Shown here one piece after another: positions 9,338 to 18,795 of a stretch of DNA of 64,000 bases (positions within the stretch are counted from its first letter, which is position 1; the number at the start of each line of letters is the position of its first letter). The stretch spans positions 1,488,001-1,552,000 of the forward strand of contig OY969576.1 in NCBI GenBank assembly GCA_963701245.1. The letters run 5' to 3'. The notes beneath the pieces were generated by a model. That model searched no databases and was not told the origin of the DNA. It saw nothing but the letters and a program-made list of their open reading frames with translations. This stretch comes from CAWCCP01 sp963701245. GTDB lineage: Bacteria; Patescibacteriota; Saccharimonadia; Saccharimonadales; UBA4665. The position numbers and the translations under genes are program-made.

Positions 9338-10933
9338 TTAGATCTCGACTTTGATTGGTTTTAAGGCAATCTTTCTTAGTACTTTGAACAAAGGTCGCAC
9401 TTCATCAAGACCAAATAATGCCGAGATAGCGATGTGAACACTAAATGTAATGGCAGCAATTAAAAAGACTTTCGTCCCCAGTGTAATAATGCCTCGGTCA
9501 TTATATTCGAGCGGGAAGAAGGATATTAATACGAAACAGGTTACTACACTAAAACCGGTAACTGAAAAGATTCGCCACACACCATCCCAAAATACACCAT
9601 CAAATAGCCGATGATCCCGAACAAGCATAACCGAAGATAGTATAAAGACTTCAACCATAGCTACTATCGATTGCGCAAGAGCCAATCCAGTGACTCCATA
9701 GGCATTCGGTTTTGCCAGTGTATACGCTAATATTACATTCAAAGCGATAACGAAAACAGAGACTATGAGTGGTGTTTTTGTGTCTTTCTGAGCATAGAAC
9801 CAGCGTGAAATAATCGAATATATGATACGGAAGAAAATAGCGACAGTGAGAAAGCCAAAGATTGTTGCAATTTCTTCATTGCCTCGTGTAAAGATCATGC
9901 GCGCCAGGTAACCTCGACAAAAATAACTTATGACCACCAGTGGAGCGCTAACCCAGATCATTGCTCTTAGGACCATTAAAAAGTCACGCCGAAATAAATC
10001 CGGACGGCCCATGCTTAATCGCTGATTGAGCCTGGGAAAAGCGGCTGTTGAAATAGCCGTACCGATAAGTAGAATTGGTGCTGTGCTAAGTATATAGGCG
10101 TTATTGTAGTAACTAATATTACCGGTTCCAAGCCCACTAGCAATATGTGTTTCAACAATATCTTCAACTTGGTCCATGCCCTGGTCGAGTGAACGAGGGG
10201 GCAAGTTTCGGAGAACTGTATGAAAGTCTTTGCTTTCCCACATTATTCTCCAATGCCAATGAAAATTAGTTTTAAAGACTCCGCAGGCAATTACCAGTAG
10301 CTGGAGAATAGCTCCGACCATTGCTCCAATCCCCAAACCGATCAGGCCGATATTGTCTTTGAATAGGAAAATACTAGCTATGATCGATAAGTTATAGAAT
10401 AGGGGCGCCATAGCATAAAAGAAGAATCTGCCCATTGTTTGTTGCACGCTGGTCAGGATGCCGGAAATGGTAAACAGTAGTGGATTGAAAGCCAACAATC
10501 GCATAATCGTTGTGGCGGTGTCGAGCTGTGCCGGTGTCAATCCGGGTGCAACCACTGTATGAATAAGCGGTTTAGCAAATACAAGAATAAAGAATCCGAC
10601 CGCTAGCATGATAATAGCAAGGAAATTCATTAGTGAAGCTGACAATTCCCAAACAGCTCGTCGATCGCCTTTATGTAAACGGTCGGATAGTACCGGCATA
10701 AAAGCCACGCCAAGAGCACCCGCTGCTAATGTAAAGAAGAAGAAGTCCGGAATAGTGAAGGCTGCAAAATATGCATCCGTGCTGTGCGGCCCGACAATCG
10801 GAAAGTTGGCATTTACCAACTTTGTACGCAAGAAACCTAGTAGTTGTCCGGCAAATGAAGTTGCCATGAGTAAGGCTGCGACATTGCCGATACTAATTCG
10901 TTTTTTCTTTGGTGCGGAGACGCCTAAATTCAT
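9338..10933 (-). CDS. murJ: MurJ/MviN-family lipid II flippase
   Basis: This is a polytopic membrane protein of the MOP superfamily that flips lipid II, the cell-wall precursor, across the membrane. The start resembles the family (NVAALLMATSFAGQLLGFLRTKLV), as does the SLDQGMDQVEDIVETHIASG region. About 14 hydrophobic helices span the 531 residues, which is the normal length. It fits with the MurC-type ligase and FtsB-like protein elsewhere in the window, indicating a peptidoglycan-making cell. Confidence 0.93.
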   Translation of the reverse strand: MNLGVSAPKKKRISIGNVAALLMATSFAGQLLGFLRTKLVNANFPIVGPHSTDAYFAAFTIPDFFFFTLAAGALGVAFMPVLSDRLHKGDRRAVWELSASLMNFLAIIMLAVGFFILVFAKPLIHTVVAPGLTPAQLDTATTIMRLLAFNPLLFTISGILTSVQQTMGRFFFYAMAPLFYNLSIIASIFLFKDNIGLIGLGIGAMVGAILQLLVIACGVFKTNFHWHWRIMWESKDFHTVLRNLPPRSLDQGMDQVEDIVETHIASGLGTGNISYYNNAYILSTAPILLIGTAISTAAFPRLNQRLSMGRPDLFRRDFLMVLRAMIWVSAPLVVISYFCRGYLARMIFTRGNEEIATIFGFLTVAIFFRIIYSIISRWFYAQKDTKTPLIVSVFVIALNVILAYTLAKPNAYGVTGLALAQSIVAMVEVFILSSVMLVRDHRLFDGVFWDGVWRIFSVTGFSVVTCFVLISFFPLEYNDRGIITLGTKVFLIAAITFSVHIAISALFGLDEVRPLFKVLRKIALKPIKVEI

Positions 10934-11065
10934 GCAGTTGTGATATATATGTGTTAACTTATTTTACTAAGTATAAAGCAGCCCTTGCCGGGATAACAGC
11001 CGCCTCATTAGAAGACAGCAATACATAAAACTATTCGAATATACGATCATTGCTTATGGTTTTGA

Positions 11066-12934
11066 CTAGTAGAGCGCTGCACTCTGTGGCATTTTTGCGC
11101 CGACGAGGATCTCTTTCACTTCATCAGCGTCTACTGTTTCTTTTTCCAGCAAGCGATCCTTCAGATCTTCCAATTTATGTAAGTTGGCCTTGATTACCAG
11201 TCGAGCTCGATTAGCTGCTTCGGTTATTAAGTTTTCAACTTCTTGATCGATAGTTCGGGCAGTGTCATCAGAATAATCCCGCTCATGCACAAGGCGATCG
11301 AGCATCATGCCATCATCGACATGGAAGACCTGATCTCGCAATTTATTTCCCATACCCTGGTTTACAATCATGTCGCGAGCTAATTCGGCAGCATGCTGCA
11401 AATCATTGCCTGCACCGGTCGTAATGCGATCGTGTCCAAGTATAACTTCCTCGGCTATACGTCCGCCTAAGCCACGAGCCAGCATATCTTTAAATTGTAT
11501 GAGTGACACAAAAATGCGATCTTCCGGGGGGATAAACCATGTAACCCCGCCCGTACCACCTCGTGGAATAATCGTGACTTTGTGTACCGGATCACTATCG
11601 GGAAGAACATGCCCAACCAGAGCATGTCCGGCTTCGTGATATGCGGTGGTTACTTTATCTGCTTCAGTCATAACCTTACTTTTACGCTCTGGGCCAATAG
11701 CGACACGTTCAAATGCTTCAGTGACATCCTGCTGGGTGATCTCGTTATGGCTGTTCCGGGCAGCAATTATGGCTGATTCGTTGGCGATATTTGCGAGATC
11801 AGCCCCTGAGCTACCAGCTGCCTTAGCGGCTAAGGCATCCAGGTCTACATTTTTAGCAAGCGGCTTTTTCGCAAAATGAACCTTCAAAATTGCTTCGCGG
11901 TCCTTACGATCGGGCAACCCAATATTAACCCGTCGATCGAACCGACCCGGTCGTAGTAAGGCGGGATCAAGCACATCAGCTCGGTTTGTAGCTGCTAACA
12001 CAATGACATTCTGTCCCTGCTCAAAGCCGTCCATTTCTACCAGAATCTGATTCAAGGTTTGCTCTCTTTCATCGTGGCCACCCCCCATTCCAGAACCACG
12101 GCGGCGCCCGACAGCATCAATTTCATCCACAAAAATAATACAAGGGGCGTTTTTCTTGGCCTTTGCAAAGAGATCGCGAACACGTGATGCGCCAACCCCT
12201 ACAAACATTTCGACAAACTCCGATCCCGATATGCTGAAGAACGGTACATTCGCCTCACCAGCAACGGCCCTGGAAAGTAATGTTTTTCCTGTCCCCGGAG
12301 GGCCAACTAATAAGACTCCCTTGGGTATGCGAGCTCCCATACCAGCAAATTTTTTCGGAAACTTTAAAAATTCAACTACTTCCTCAAGATCTTGCTTGGC
12401 TTCTTCCGACCCGGCAATCTCTTTGAAAGTCACTTTATCTTTTTCGTTACCATACAAACGAGCCCGGCTCTTGCCGAAACTAAGTGCCTGGTTGCCCTGT
12501 CCTTGTGCACTTCTCAACATAAAGTACAGAACACCAGCAATGATGATTACAGGTATGACTGATTCGCCAACACTAAGCCATGTCGAGCCACTCGATGATT
12601 CAGGCTTATAGGTTATTGAAGTTTTAGTTGTATTAAAACCCTGGTCTTTAAGGCTGGCATTTGCATCAACATACGTTTTTATTGTGGCTTTATCTGATCC
12701 TTTAGGCGTAATATCCAGCTCATTGCCATTTACCACTATGGACGAATAATCGCCGGCGTTTGTAGCGGCTATCGCCTGGGTGGCTGGAATTTGTTTTAGT
12801 GTACTTTGTTGATTTGAAGCGGTAAAAATGATAAGTCCGAGAAAAAAGATCAAGGCAATAAAACCAGCATTCTTCATGCTACGACTTGATGGTTTTCCGC
12901 TTTTACGATTTGGTCGTGATGGCTTTTTATCCAT
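11066..12934 (-). CDS. ftsH: ATP-dependent zinc metalloprotease FtsH
   Basis: FtsH is a membrane-anchored AAA+ protease that degrades misfolded membrane and short-lived proteins. The layout is complete: basic N-terminus, TM1 (about residues 24-42), an extracytoplasmic domain, and TM2 (about 122-140). The AAA module follows, with Walker A GPPGTGKT, Walker [10 protein letters not shown], the pore motif and second-region-of-homology GRFDRR. The zinc protease has the active site HEAGH and a downstream zinc-binding Asp. Length 622 aa is typical. A minus-strand TATAAT box sits only about 10 bases before the ATG and there is no Shine-Dalgarno, so the message may be nearly leaderless. Confidence 0.98.
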   Translation of the reverse strand: MDKKPSRPNRKSGKPSSRSMKNAGFIALIFFLGLIIFTASNQQSTLKQIPATQAIAATNAGDYSSIVVNGNELDITPKGSDKATIKTYVDANASLKDQGFNTTKTSITYKPESSSGSTWLSVGESVIPVIIIAGVLYFMLRSAQGQGNQALSFGKSRARLYGNEKDKVTFKEIAGSEEAKQDLEEVVEFLKFPKKFAGMGARIPKGVLLVGPPGTGKTLLSRAVAGEANVPFFSISGSEFVEMFVGVGASRVRDLFAKAKKNAPCIIFVDEIDAVGRRRGSGMGGGHDEREQTLNQILVEMDGFEQGQNVIVLAATNRADVLDPALLRPGRFDRRVNIGLPDRKDREAILKVHFAKKPLAKNVDLDALAAKAAGSSGADLANIANESAIIAARNSHNEITQQDVTEAFERVAIGPERKSKVMTEADKVTTAYHEAGHALVGHVLPDSDPVHKVTIIPRGGTGGVTWFIPPEDRIFVSLIQFKDMLARGLGGRIAEEVILGHDRITTGAGNDLQHAAELARDMIVNQGMGNKLRDQVFHVDDGMMLDRLVHERDYSDDTARTIDQEVENLITEAANRARLVIKANLHKLEDLKDRLLEKETVDADEVKEILVGAKMPQSAALY

Positions 12935-12968
12935 AGGATTGTATTATACCTTTGTAATAAATATTTTA

Positions 12969-13874
12969 CTAGCGCTCTAACGTTGCGAGTGCCAAGTGCT
13001 CGCCTTTGATAAGTAAACGGTGCTCTTTCGACAACGAATACATCTTACCTGGGCGGGCTACTTTAGCCGCAACCACCAACCTCTCTAAGCCCTTACTATC
13101 GAAATGTCGCTCACCTTGTAAACGTAGCCAATCGGCTATTACCTCTCGAGCGACAGTATGTGGCAATTGATTAAACCACTGCCGATCAATCATACCACTA
13201 GATGAATGGAATTGTAATTGATTCTCTAGGAGATCATCCAATTCACTATTGATGGCAGTTAATTTTGCAATAATTGATCGGAATTGTTCCTTTGCCGACT
13301 CATCAAAGCGCGGCAAAATGTTGTGGCGTATATGGTTACGCAAATAATTCGTATCTTGATTTGTGCTGTCTTCGCGCCAGTGTAAATGATTGTCTTTCGC
13401 ATAGCGAAGTAAAGCCGATTTTGGCAGGTGCAGAAGTGGACGACGAATTAATGGGTGTTCCTGCAGTGCGGTTACTCCTTTTCGACGAGTTCCCCGTAGT
13501 ATATTGATTATCGCGGTCTCGATAACATCATCCTGGTGATGGGCAGTAATAATCGCATCAGCCGATTGCTCTTTGACTACCCTATAAAGAAACGCGTATC
13601 GACAGGCTCTGGCTAGCTCTTCACTAGTTCCCTGTCCTAATTTTGCTTCGCAAAATACAAAAGGTACATCATAGTCGCGCGCGATCTTTTGCACGAACAA
13701 CCTGTCTTTTGTTGAATCGGACCGAATACCATGGTCGACGTGGGCAACAATTAAATGTAGAGCCGCTTCGTTTGACATTTTCGACAGCCGTGATAAAAGA
13801 TCCAACAATACCACTGAGTCCACCCCGCCGCTCACCGCAACGACGTACGTTCCTGGAGTAATTTGCACTTCCAT
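12969..13874 (-). CDS. tilS: tRNA(Ile)-lysidine synthase TilS
   Basis: TilS converts C34 of tRNA-Ile2 (anticodon CAT) to lysidine so that it reads AUA instead of AUG. The PP-loop ATPase motif SGGVDSVVLLDLL (about residues 15-27) is present, as are the family motifs VDHGIRSDS, AHHQDDVIET and RRPLLHLPKS. At 301 aa it is a short TilS without the extended C-terminal domains of E. coli. Its target tRNA is probably the CAT tRNA at 38957. It lies 34 bases upstream of ftsH on the same strand. Confidence 0.94.
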   Translation of the reverse strand: MEVQITPGTYVVAVSGGVDSVVLLDLLSRLSKMSNEAALHLIVAHVDHGIRSDSTKDRLFVQKIARDYDVPFVFCEAKLGQGTSEELARACRYAFLYRVVKEQSADAIITAHHQDDVIETAIINILRGTRRKGVTALQEHPLIRRPLLHLPKSALLRYAKDNHLHWREDSTNQDTNYLRNHIRHNILPRFDESAKEQFRSIIAKLTAINSELDDLLENQLQFHSSSGMIDRQWFNQLPHTVAREVIADWLRLQGERHFDSKGLERLVVAAKVARPGKMYSLSKEHRLLIKGEHLALATLER

Positions 13875-13989
13875 GATGTCCTTATTATATAGTCAAATAA
13901 CCGTTGCCTATATACTACCACTTCTATAATGATAGATAGCTGAAAGAAGTTAAACGTGCTATGCTTATGGCTAGCTCGCAAAACAAAAA

Positions 13990-14751
13990 ATGCTCAAGGA
14001 TATTCTATTGTTACTAGTCGGCGTTATTGTCGGCGGCATGAATGCCATCGGTGGTGGTGGCATGCTAATTGGTTATCCGATTCTCTTAGCGGTGGGCTTA
14101 TCGCCTCTCGTCGCTAATATTACAAGCAATATTGTCGTACTGCCTGGACAATTGACATCTGTCTATGGCTATCGAAAGTATATGAAAAAGCTACCTCGGC
14201 GCTTTTTGATCTTATTAGGGTCCTGTATCATCGGCGCGACCATTGGTGCGCTGCTGCTTCGAAATACCTCGGGCGCCCGATTTAAAGATTTAGCGCCAGT
14301 GTTAGTATTTGGAGCAGTCCTATTATTCGCTTTTCAGCCAATAATCCGTATTCATTTACACAAACATCTAAAGCGACGTAATCAGAGCGTAAAAACAATA
14401 TTTTTGATTGGTCTTGCACTATTGCCAACGGCAATTTATGGTGGATATTTTGGTGCCGGATTTGGTTTTATTATGCTGGCTTTTTTGAGCTTTACATCAC
14501 TGCGTGATATTCATCGTATGAACGGATTAAAGAATTTAGCTGCGACATCTATAGCCTCCATGTCCATTGTGTGCCTTTATAGTACTCATCTCATAAATTG
14601 GCGTTATGGAATAGTTATGGGCATCGGAAATGCAATTGGTGGTTATATGGGGGCAAGGATGTCACTTAGATTTTCTTCCCATGTAATACGTATCGTCGTT
14701 ATTGTGATTGGTTTTATTGCTGCCGGCTACCTTACCATTTGTGTATACTAA
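13990..14751 (+). CDS. TSUP (TauE/SafE) family membrane transporter
   Basis: This 253-residue protein has about eight hydrophobic helices. It carries the family's repeated glycine-rich signature: GGMNAIGGGGMLIGYPILL at the N-terminus and YGGYFGAGFGFIMLAFL in the second half. TSUP proteins export or import small organic anions such as sulfite, sulfoacetate or taurine. The substrate cannot be told from sequence. It is divergent from tilS and just upstream of tRNA-Met. No Shine-Dalgarno is evident before the ATG. Confidence 0.85.
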   Translation: MLKDILLLLVGVIVGGMNAIGGGGMLIGYPILLAVGLSPLVANITSNIVVLPGQLTSVYGYRKYMKKLPRRFLILLGSCIIGATIGALLLRNTSGARFKDLAPVLVFGAVLLFAFQPIIRIHLHKHLKRRNQSVKTIFLIGLALLPTAIYGGYFGAGFGFIMLAFLSFTSLRDIHRMNGLKNLAATSIASMSIVCLYSTHLINWRYGIVMGIGNAIGGYMGARMSLRFSSHVIRIVVIVIGFIAAGYLTICVY

Positions 14752-14891
14752 TACAATTTTATGCTCGGACAACTCAACTACAGCGTGGTTAATCAGCCGA
14801 CGGAATGGCATTCACCGACTGGCGCCAGGATGGAGATCGTGCTATATTAGCCCCTGTCAGAACGGATGAGATTGACAGTAATTTATCCCAT

Positions 14892-14967
14892 GGCGGCGTA
14901 GCTCAGTGGTTAGAGCACAGGACTCATAAGCCTGGGGTCAGTGGTTCAAATCCACTCGCCGCTACCA
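14892..14967 (+). tRNA. tRNA-Met(CAT), elongator
   Basis: A full cloverleaf of 76 bases with encoded CCA can be folded. The acceptor GGCGGCG pairs with CGCCGCT, the D-stem GCTC with GAGC, the anticodon loop is CTCATAA, and the T-arm is GTGG-TTCAAAT-CCAC. Position 1 is G paired to U72, so it is not the initiator. The acceptor and discriminator (CGCCGCTACCA) resemble elongator tRNA-Met of Bacillus. The 3' flank ATTCCGCTTATGCTTA is shared with the other CAT tRNA at 38957 and recurs in degenerate form downstream. Confidence 0.95.
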
Positions 14968-14979
14968 TTCCGCTTATGC

Positions 14980-15741
14980 TTAGAGTGTATCTGCAAACCA
15001 TTCACATATGACTCGGTTGCATTGTTCTTTCCATTGCGTACCACTTAGATTGTGAGGAGCGCCTTGCAGAGTTAGTAGCTCCTTCTTATTAGTTTTGCGC
15101 GCAATCTCTAGGTATCCAGTGGTTATTGTCGCAGGTATAATGTGGTCTTTACCTGATGCAATGATTAGTAAGCTACCAGAAAAATCAGTAATTGCTTGTC
15201 CAGCAAGTGTTTGAGGCAGGTTAGTGATTTCATGAAATTGCCGTCCTTCGTTAACCATCGTGTCGGCCATACTTAATTTCATCATTTCGCGAGTGTACGC
15301 TGCTGGAGCACGCAAAACCATGCTTTTTACTGGTCGCTCAGTTGTTGTTGTAGCAGCTAAAATCGCTCCGACACTAGAGCCAGTCAGGCCAATCCTGCTA
15401 GTGTCTATGCGTGGTTGCGCTACTAGGAAATCATAGGCTACGAGCGCATCATTTAAGGCTTCTCCGACTGTTGACCTATTGAAGTCACCTTCGCTCTCAC
15501 CATGTCCGCGCATGCTGACAGCCAGAGCTGCGATACCATAATAACTGGCCAGCTCTTGCGCTAAGCCAACATAGCTAGCTTTAGAGCTATTCATACCATG
15601 AAATATAACTACACCGGAGTGTTTATTGGTTTTGTCATTAGGTAATACAAGTGTTGCATTAATAATGAGATTATCACTCAGGAAAGTAACGACTTCCATG
15701 AATCTAGTATACATAGCGTAAAAATCTCGGTTCAATATCAC
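14980..15741 (-). CDS. Alpha/beta-hydrolase family protein
   Basis: This is a serine hydrolase of the dienelactone-hydrolase/acyl-peptidase type. It has a nucleophile elbow GLTGSSVGA (GxSxG), an oxyanion-loop region HGMNSSKASY, MRGHGESEG, an acidic residue in IASGKDHIIP, and the final His in QGAPHNLSG. The N-terminal ten or so residues may be untranslated: the internal ATG at 15697-15699 follows a TATACT box by 6 bases. Its stop codon lies inside the repeated 3' flank of tRNA-Met, and repeat b lies beyond its start, so the gene sits exactly between two tRNA-derived repeats. Substrate unknown. Confidence 0.85.
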   Translation of the reverse strand: MILNRDFYAMYTRFMEVVTFLSDNLIINATLVLPNDKTNKHSGVVIFHGMNSSKASYVGLAQELASYYGIAALAVSMRGHGESEGDFNRSTVGEALNDALVAYDFLVAQPRIDTSRIGLTGSSVGAILAATTTTERPVKSMVLRAPAAYTREMMKLSMADTMVNEGRQFHEITNLPQTLAGQAITDFSGSLLIIASGKDHIIPATITTGYLEIARKTNKKELLTLQGAPHNLSGTQWKEQCNRVICEWFADTL

Positions 15742-15800
15742 TCACCTATACTGCAACAGCTGCTTCTTGTCTCACGGTCTTTACTATTCTCCACATAACT

Positions 15801-15866
15801 ATCAGTTCTTGCTTTACTTGGTTCCAATTCACTCATATCGCACCTATCAATCCGCTTATGCTTGTG
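15801..15866 (+). repeat. tRNA-3'-end-like repeat b (putative attachment site)
   Basis: This segment contains TCAGTTC-N11-GGTTCCAATTC (15802-15830). It then has ACTCATATCGCACC and TCAATCCGCTTATGCTT (15848-15864), matching the T-arm, acceptor and 3' flank of the tRNA-Met at 14892 with small gaps. It separates the hydrolase from the next gene. Confidence 0.6.
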
Positions 15867-15916
15867 TTAATTCGTTCTCTAGTTTATTATCGCTCCAAAT
15901 TAGCGGGAGCATTCAA

Positions 15917-16381
15917 TTGCGAAGAGGCCACGAACAACCGAAAATCGATTTTGAGCTAAATCCAGACCTGGTAGCTTATGCCGGACATGCGACCATTCCG
16001 GAAATGATTGTTCATCTACCTGGCCAGCCAGGTGATCAACGAAGGCCACACCGAATTCGGAAAGCCCATGAATTACGCTTTGTGAGGATGTGGTACCAAC
16101 ATGGCCATAGCGGACTATTGCTTCAGGCTAACGCCGTGGAACTGATAAGTGAATTTGGTATTGCCCCTGACGAGCAAGCCGCTGAAATGCTCCTTCTAAA
16201 TACTGTTATCCAGCCAGGTGGAAGTATAGCTGAAGATAGTAGGCGCGAATTTACTGGAGGTAGAGCACGATGGACCAGACCCCTGGATTTGCTCGATCCA
16301 CCGACTGGTTACCATTTAGAATCTCAGGGGTATCAGACTACAGAAGCCTATATGATCCGTCCACATTACTCTGCGGCATAG
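15917..16381 (+). CDS. Hypothetical protein, 154 aa
   Basis: No family is recognised. The frame is open from 15767, but that part reads through repeat b. A TTG at 15917 preceded by GCGGGAG at a good distance is the likely start, giving about 154 residues. The protein is soluble and rich in Arg, His, Pro and Glu (ELNPDLVAYAGHATIPEM, then MWYQHGHSGLLLQANAVEL). It has no membrane helix. It lies between repeats b and c, in the same orientation as the tRNA, and appears to be cargo of a cassette array. Confidence 0.55.
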   Translation: MRRGHEQPKIDFELNPDLVAYAGHATIPEMIVHLPGQPGDQRRPHRIRKAHELRFVRMWYQHGHSGLLLQANAVELISEFGIAPDEQAAEMLLLNTVIQPGGSIAEDSRREFTGGRARWTRPLDLLDPPTGYHLESQGYQTTEAYMIRPHYSAA

Positions 16382-16434
16382 GGCCAAATTTATAATCACT
16401 GTAAGTCACCCAATTCACTGTCTGACACATAGCT

Positions 16435-16502
16435 CTCAGTTCTCCTTTGACTTGGTTCCAACTCATCTCCCCGCGGTCTACAATTCCTCTAATGCTTAGA
16501 TT
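16435..16502 (+). repeat. tRNA-3'-end-like repeat c (putative attachment site)
   Basis: TCAGTTC-N11-GGTTCCAACTC (16436-16464) is followed by CTACAATTCCTCTAATGCTTAGA (16478-16500, split here as CTACAATTCC + TCTAATGCTTAGA). The latter differs at only three of 23 positions from the end and flank of tRNA-Met (14962-14984). Confidence 0.7.
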
Positions 16503-16539
16503 CTGTGTTATGAAACATATTGTTTGTTATTATTGACTG

Positions 16540-16911
16540 ATGAAAATCATTCAATCTAAGGATGCTCTACATGTTGTTAAGCCCGAAGGAACCGACGTAC
16601 ACTATTATTTATTTAAGGATTACGAAGTTCACTATAATACGCAAGCCCCGCGTACTACCCAGCTATGGCACCATCATGAGCATATCTGGGAAACTCTTTA
16701 CGTTATCGATGGCCAGCTGACCGCTCATTGGCGCGATAGTGGTCGAGAAAAGTCTCAAGTCATAAAATCTGGCGACCTTGTAGAGAACGAACGAACTTCT
16801 CATACTTTTTCAAATGATACCGATGAAACGGTTCGCTTCATGGTCATTAAGCATATACCGTCTGATGAAGATTACCGCGAACTTCTCAAAACAGATAAAG
16901 TATTGGATTAA
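16540..16911 (+). CDS. Cupin-domain protein
   Basis: This 123-residue protein is a single cupin barrel. The metal-binding motif 1 appears as QLWHHHEHIWETLYVIDGQL (about residues 42-61) and motif 2 as GDLVENERTSHTFSN (about 78-92). Such small cupins bind a metal and act as isomerases, dioxygenases or sugar-binding sensors; which one is unknown. The frame starts at an ATG just downstream of repeat c and ends before repeat d, so it is a one-gene unit between repeats. Confidence 0.85.
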   Translation: MKIIQSKDALHVVKPEGTDVHYYLFKDYEVHYNTQAPRTTQLWHHHEHIWETLYVIDGQLTAHWRDSGREKSQVIKSGDLVENERTSHTFSNDTDETVRFMVIKHIPSDEDYRELLKTDKVLD

Positions 16912-16983
16912 GTTAATTCAGTAATACTCGACAAGACCTCAGAACTAGCTTCTCCTCTCATCTGTTTAATTATTCGAGAAGAC

Positions 16984-17046
16984 CATCAGTTCCCGTTTAA
17001 TCTGGTTTCAACTCGTTCTTAACACGTCAACCATCAGCATATAGAT
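16984..17046 (+). repeat. tRNA-3'-end-like repeat d (putative attachment site)
   Basis: TCAGTTC-N11-GGTTTCAACTC (16986-17014) has the same exact spacing as in b and c. It is followed by a degenerate end GTCAACCATCAGCATATAG. It is the most diverged of the b-c-d group and the farthest from tRNA-Met. Confidence 0.5.
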
Positions 17047-17113
17047 CTAGGCAATGAGAAGCATCATACTTTGCCTCATTGAATTATTGTCACATATATG
17101 CTAATATGTCTGC

Positions 17114-17342
17114 ATGAATCTAAACACGAACAACTTTACGTCTTAAGACCAATCTTAAACGTGCGGCCGAAAAACGCGCACTAGAAGAAGACACGACGCT
17201 CCAAGCAGTATTGAATGAAGCCTTAGAAGAGTATTTGAACAAGCATGCGAAAAAAACGGCGCAAACGATAGTATTCCGAACTCACGACTTAGGTGAGCCT
17301 CTCGATAGCCTCTCTCGCTCTGACTTTTATCCAAAGATTTAG
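17114..17342 (+). pseudogene. vapB: VapB-type antitoxin, frameshifted
   Basis: From the second codon block on, the frame reads TRTTLRLKTNLKRAAEKRAL and then EEDTTLQAVLNEALEEYL. This is a ribbon-helix-helix antitoxin of the VapB type, ending FRTHDLGEPLDSLSRSDF at TAG 17340-17342. The only ATG (17114) is one base out of phase with this frame. Removing one A from the CTAAACACG run joins them as MNLTRTTLRL. The antitoxin is therefore broken by a one-base insertion, or the base is a sequencing error. It is followed 9 bases later by the start of a PIN toxin. Confidence 0.75.
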
Positions 17343-17351
17343 CCAAATAGT

Positions 17352-17412
17352 ATGAACGCAAAAACTATCCTCGTTGATTCGAATGTTATTGTATATGCTA
17401 TCAATAGTATAG
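17352..17412 (+). pseudogene. vapC: VapC PIN-domain toxin, N-terminal remnant
   Basis: ATG 17352-17354 opens MNAKTILVDSNVIVYAINS, the first strand and first catalytic Asp of a PIN-domain RNase toxin. The frame then runs directly into the left inverted repeat of an IS3-type element and stops within it. The rest of VapC is not found on the far side of the insertion, so it was lost by deletion. Confidence 0.8.
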
Positions 17413-17494
17413 TGCGCACCCAAAACTGCTCAACCCAATAAGATCTCTTTTCCGGTATAATCTCGGGTAATACCGAGGAAGAAGGAGGTCTTCA

Positions 17495-17788
17495 ATGCGA
17501 AGACAGTTCACGCCTGAGCAGAAAGCCCAGATAGCTCTCGCCGCCCTGCGCGGCGACAAAACCATTAACCAGATAGCGGCGGAGTATGAAGTGCACCCCA
17601 CGCAGGTCAAGCAGTGGCGTGACGCCGTGAAAGCAACCACGGTTGAGACGTTTGCCGACAAACGGAAGGCTGCCACCAAAACGGCTGACAGCCAGAAACA
17701 AATCGACGAATTGCACCGGGTTATTGGCATTCGTGACGCCGAGCTCGAATGGCTTAAAAAAAAGATCCATCGTGACCTGGGGCTGTGA
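17495..17788 (+). CDS. IS3-family transposase OrfA
   Basis: This 97-residue helix-turn-helix protein (FTPEQKAQIALAALRGDKTI, then EVHPTQVKQWRD) recognises the IS ends. It has a C-terminal leucine-zipper-like helix ([20 protein letters not shown]). An AGGAGG ribosome-binding site precedes the ATG. An A8 run (17756-17763) near its end is the likely site where expression switches into orfB. Confidence 0.92.
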   Translation: MRRQFTPEQKAQIALAALRGDKTINQIAAEYEVHPTQVKQWRDAVKATTVETFADKRKAATKTADSQKQIDELHRVIGIRDAELEWLKKKIHRDLGL

Positions 17789-18764
17789 GCCACCGCCTGC
17801 CCGTACTACTACCCTCCAGCCGTTTCACCTCCGCGACCTTGCTGGCCTCATCGAGCCGGATAACCCCAGCCTAACCGTCACCAGGCAAACCGAGCTGCTC
17901 GGGTTGGCCCGTCGAACCTACTACTACCAACCGGCAGCGAGCATGCGGGCCGAACTGCTTCTCAAACGGGACATGGATGCCGTTGACGCCATATACACCG
18001 ACTACCCGTTTTACGGTTACCGGAGGATGGGCTTGGAGCTAGGCGAGCGGTTCGGTATCGAACTTGGTAGAAAGCGAATCCGTACCCTCATGCGCCTCCT
18101 CGGGCTGGAAGCGATCTACCCGAAGCCGAACACCAGTAAGCCTGGTGTCGGCGCCGGCCATACGGTCTATCCGTATCTACTGCGCGGCGTCACAGCCGGG
18201 TATCCGAACCATGTCTGGGGGACGGACATCACGTACATCCGTACCCAAGAAGGCTTTGTATACCTGGTCGCCTTCATCGACTGGTTTAGCCGCTATGTAG
18301 TGAGCTGGGCCTTGAGCGATACGCTTCAGAACGGGTTCGTATTGCAAGCGCTCAAGGATGCACTGTGCTTCGTGGACGACTGCGGATTACCGATACCGGA
18401 CGTCTGCAACTCGGATCAGGGTAGCCACTTCACGAGCGAGGCATACACCGCATTGCTCGAACGGGCAGGCGTACGGATTAGCATGGATGGGCGTGGCAGA
18501 TGCCTGGACAATATCTTCACCGAGCGGTTGTGGCGCAGCGTGAAATACGAGAACGTCTTTCCAAGCTCGTACCGCAACCTGGAAGATGCGCAAGCGGGTC
18601 TGGCCGAGTACTTCCGCTTCTACAACAACAAGCGCCGGCACCAAAGTCTTGACTACCAAACGCCAACGGAAGTATATTTCGAACTACGAACCGCTCACAA
18701 CCGCACCGGCTTCGTACCAATACAACCACTACCGGAAGAGATCTACGACAAAGCGGTTATGTGA
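17643..18764 (+). CDS. IS3-family transposase OrfB (DDE integrase core)
   Basis: The functional part starts after about 17757 and reads [20 protein letters not shown], then the HTH_21 region [20 protein letters not shown]. The catalytic core has D in [11 protein letters not shown] in [11 protein letters not shown], and E in [14 protein letters not shown]. It ends with [20 protein letters not shown]. It is in the +1 frame relative to orfA, not the -1 frame usual for IS3. Loss of one A from the A8 run would fuse orfA and orfB in frame, which points to transcriptional slippage, a +1 shift, or an indel. Confidence 0.9.
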   Translation: MRRLPTNGRLPPKRLTARNKSTNCTGLLAFVTPSSNGLKKRSIVTWGCEPPPARTTTLQPFHLRDLAGLIEPDNPSLTVTRQTELLGLARRTYYYQPAASMRAELLLKRDMDAVDAIYTDYPFYGYRRMGLELGERFGIELGRKRIRTLMRLLGLEAIYPKPNTSKPGVGAGHTVYPYLLRGVTAGYPNHVWGTDITYIRTQEGFVYLVAFIDWFSRYVVSWALSDTLQNGFVLQALKDALCFVDDCGLPIPDVCNSDQGSHFTSEAYTALLERAGVRISMDGRGRCLDNIFTERLWRSVKYENVFPSSYRNLEDAQAGLAEYFRFYNNKRRHQSLDYQTPTEVYFELRTAHNRTGFVPIQPLPEEIYDKAVM

Positions 18765-18795
18765 GCAGAGTGGGGAGCGCAGCATACTATTTCTA

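Larger units (their letters stand above)
17413..18781 (+). mobile_element. IS3-family insertion sequence, 1369 bp
   Basis: The ends are imperfect inverted repeats: TGCGCACCCAAAACTGCTCA on the left, and TGCGCTCCCCACTCTGCTCA as the reverse complement of the right end. Inside are overlapping orfA and orfB reading frames of an IS3 transposase. The element is visibly more GC-rich than its surroundings, so it is a recent import from another host. The flanking triplets or quadruplets do not match (TAG/ATAG left, GCA right), so no target duplication remains, in line with a deletion next to the right end. Confidence 0.9.

Noticed and set aside
14805..15011. 68-aa frame containing VAQWLEHRTHKPGVSG across the tRNA-Met gene
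   Set aside because: This is the well-known spurious translation of a tRNA gene; the tRNA explains the sequence.
17155..17361. 68-aa minus-strand frame across the vapB remnant
   Set aside because: The plus-strand VapB ribbon-helix-helix sequence explains this region.
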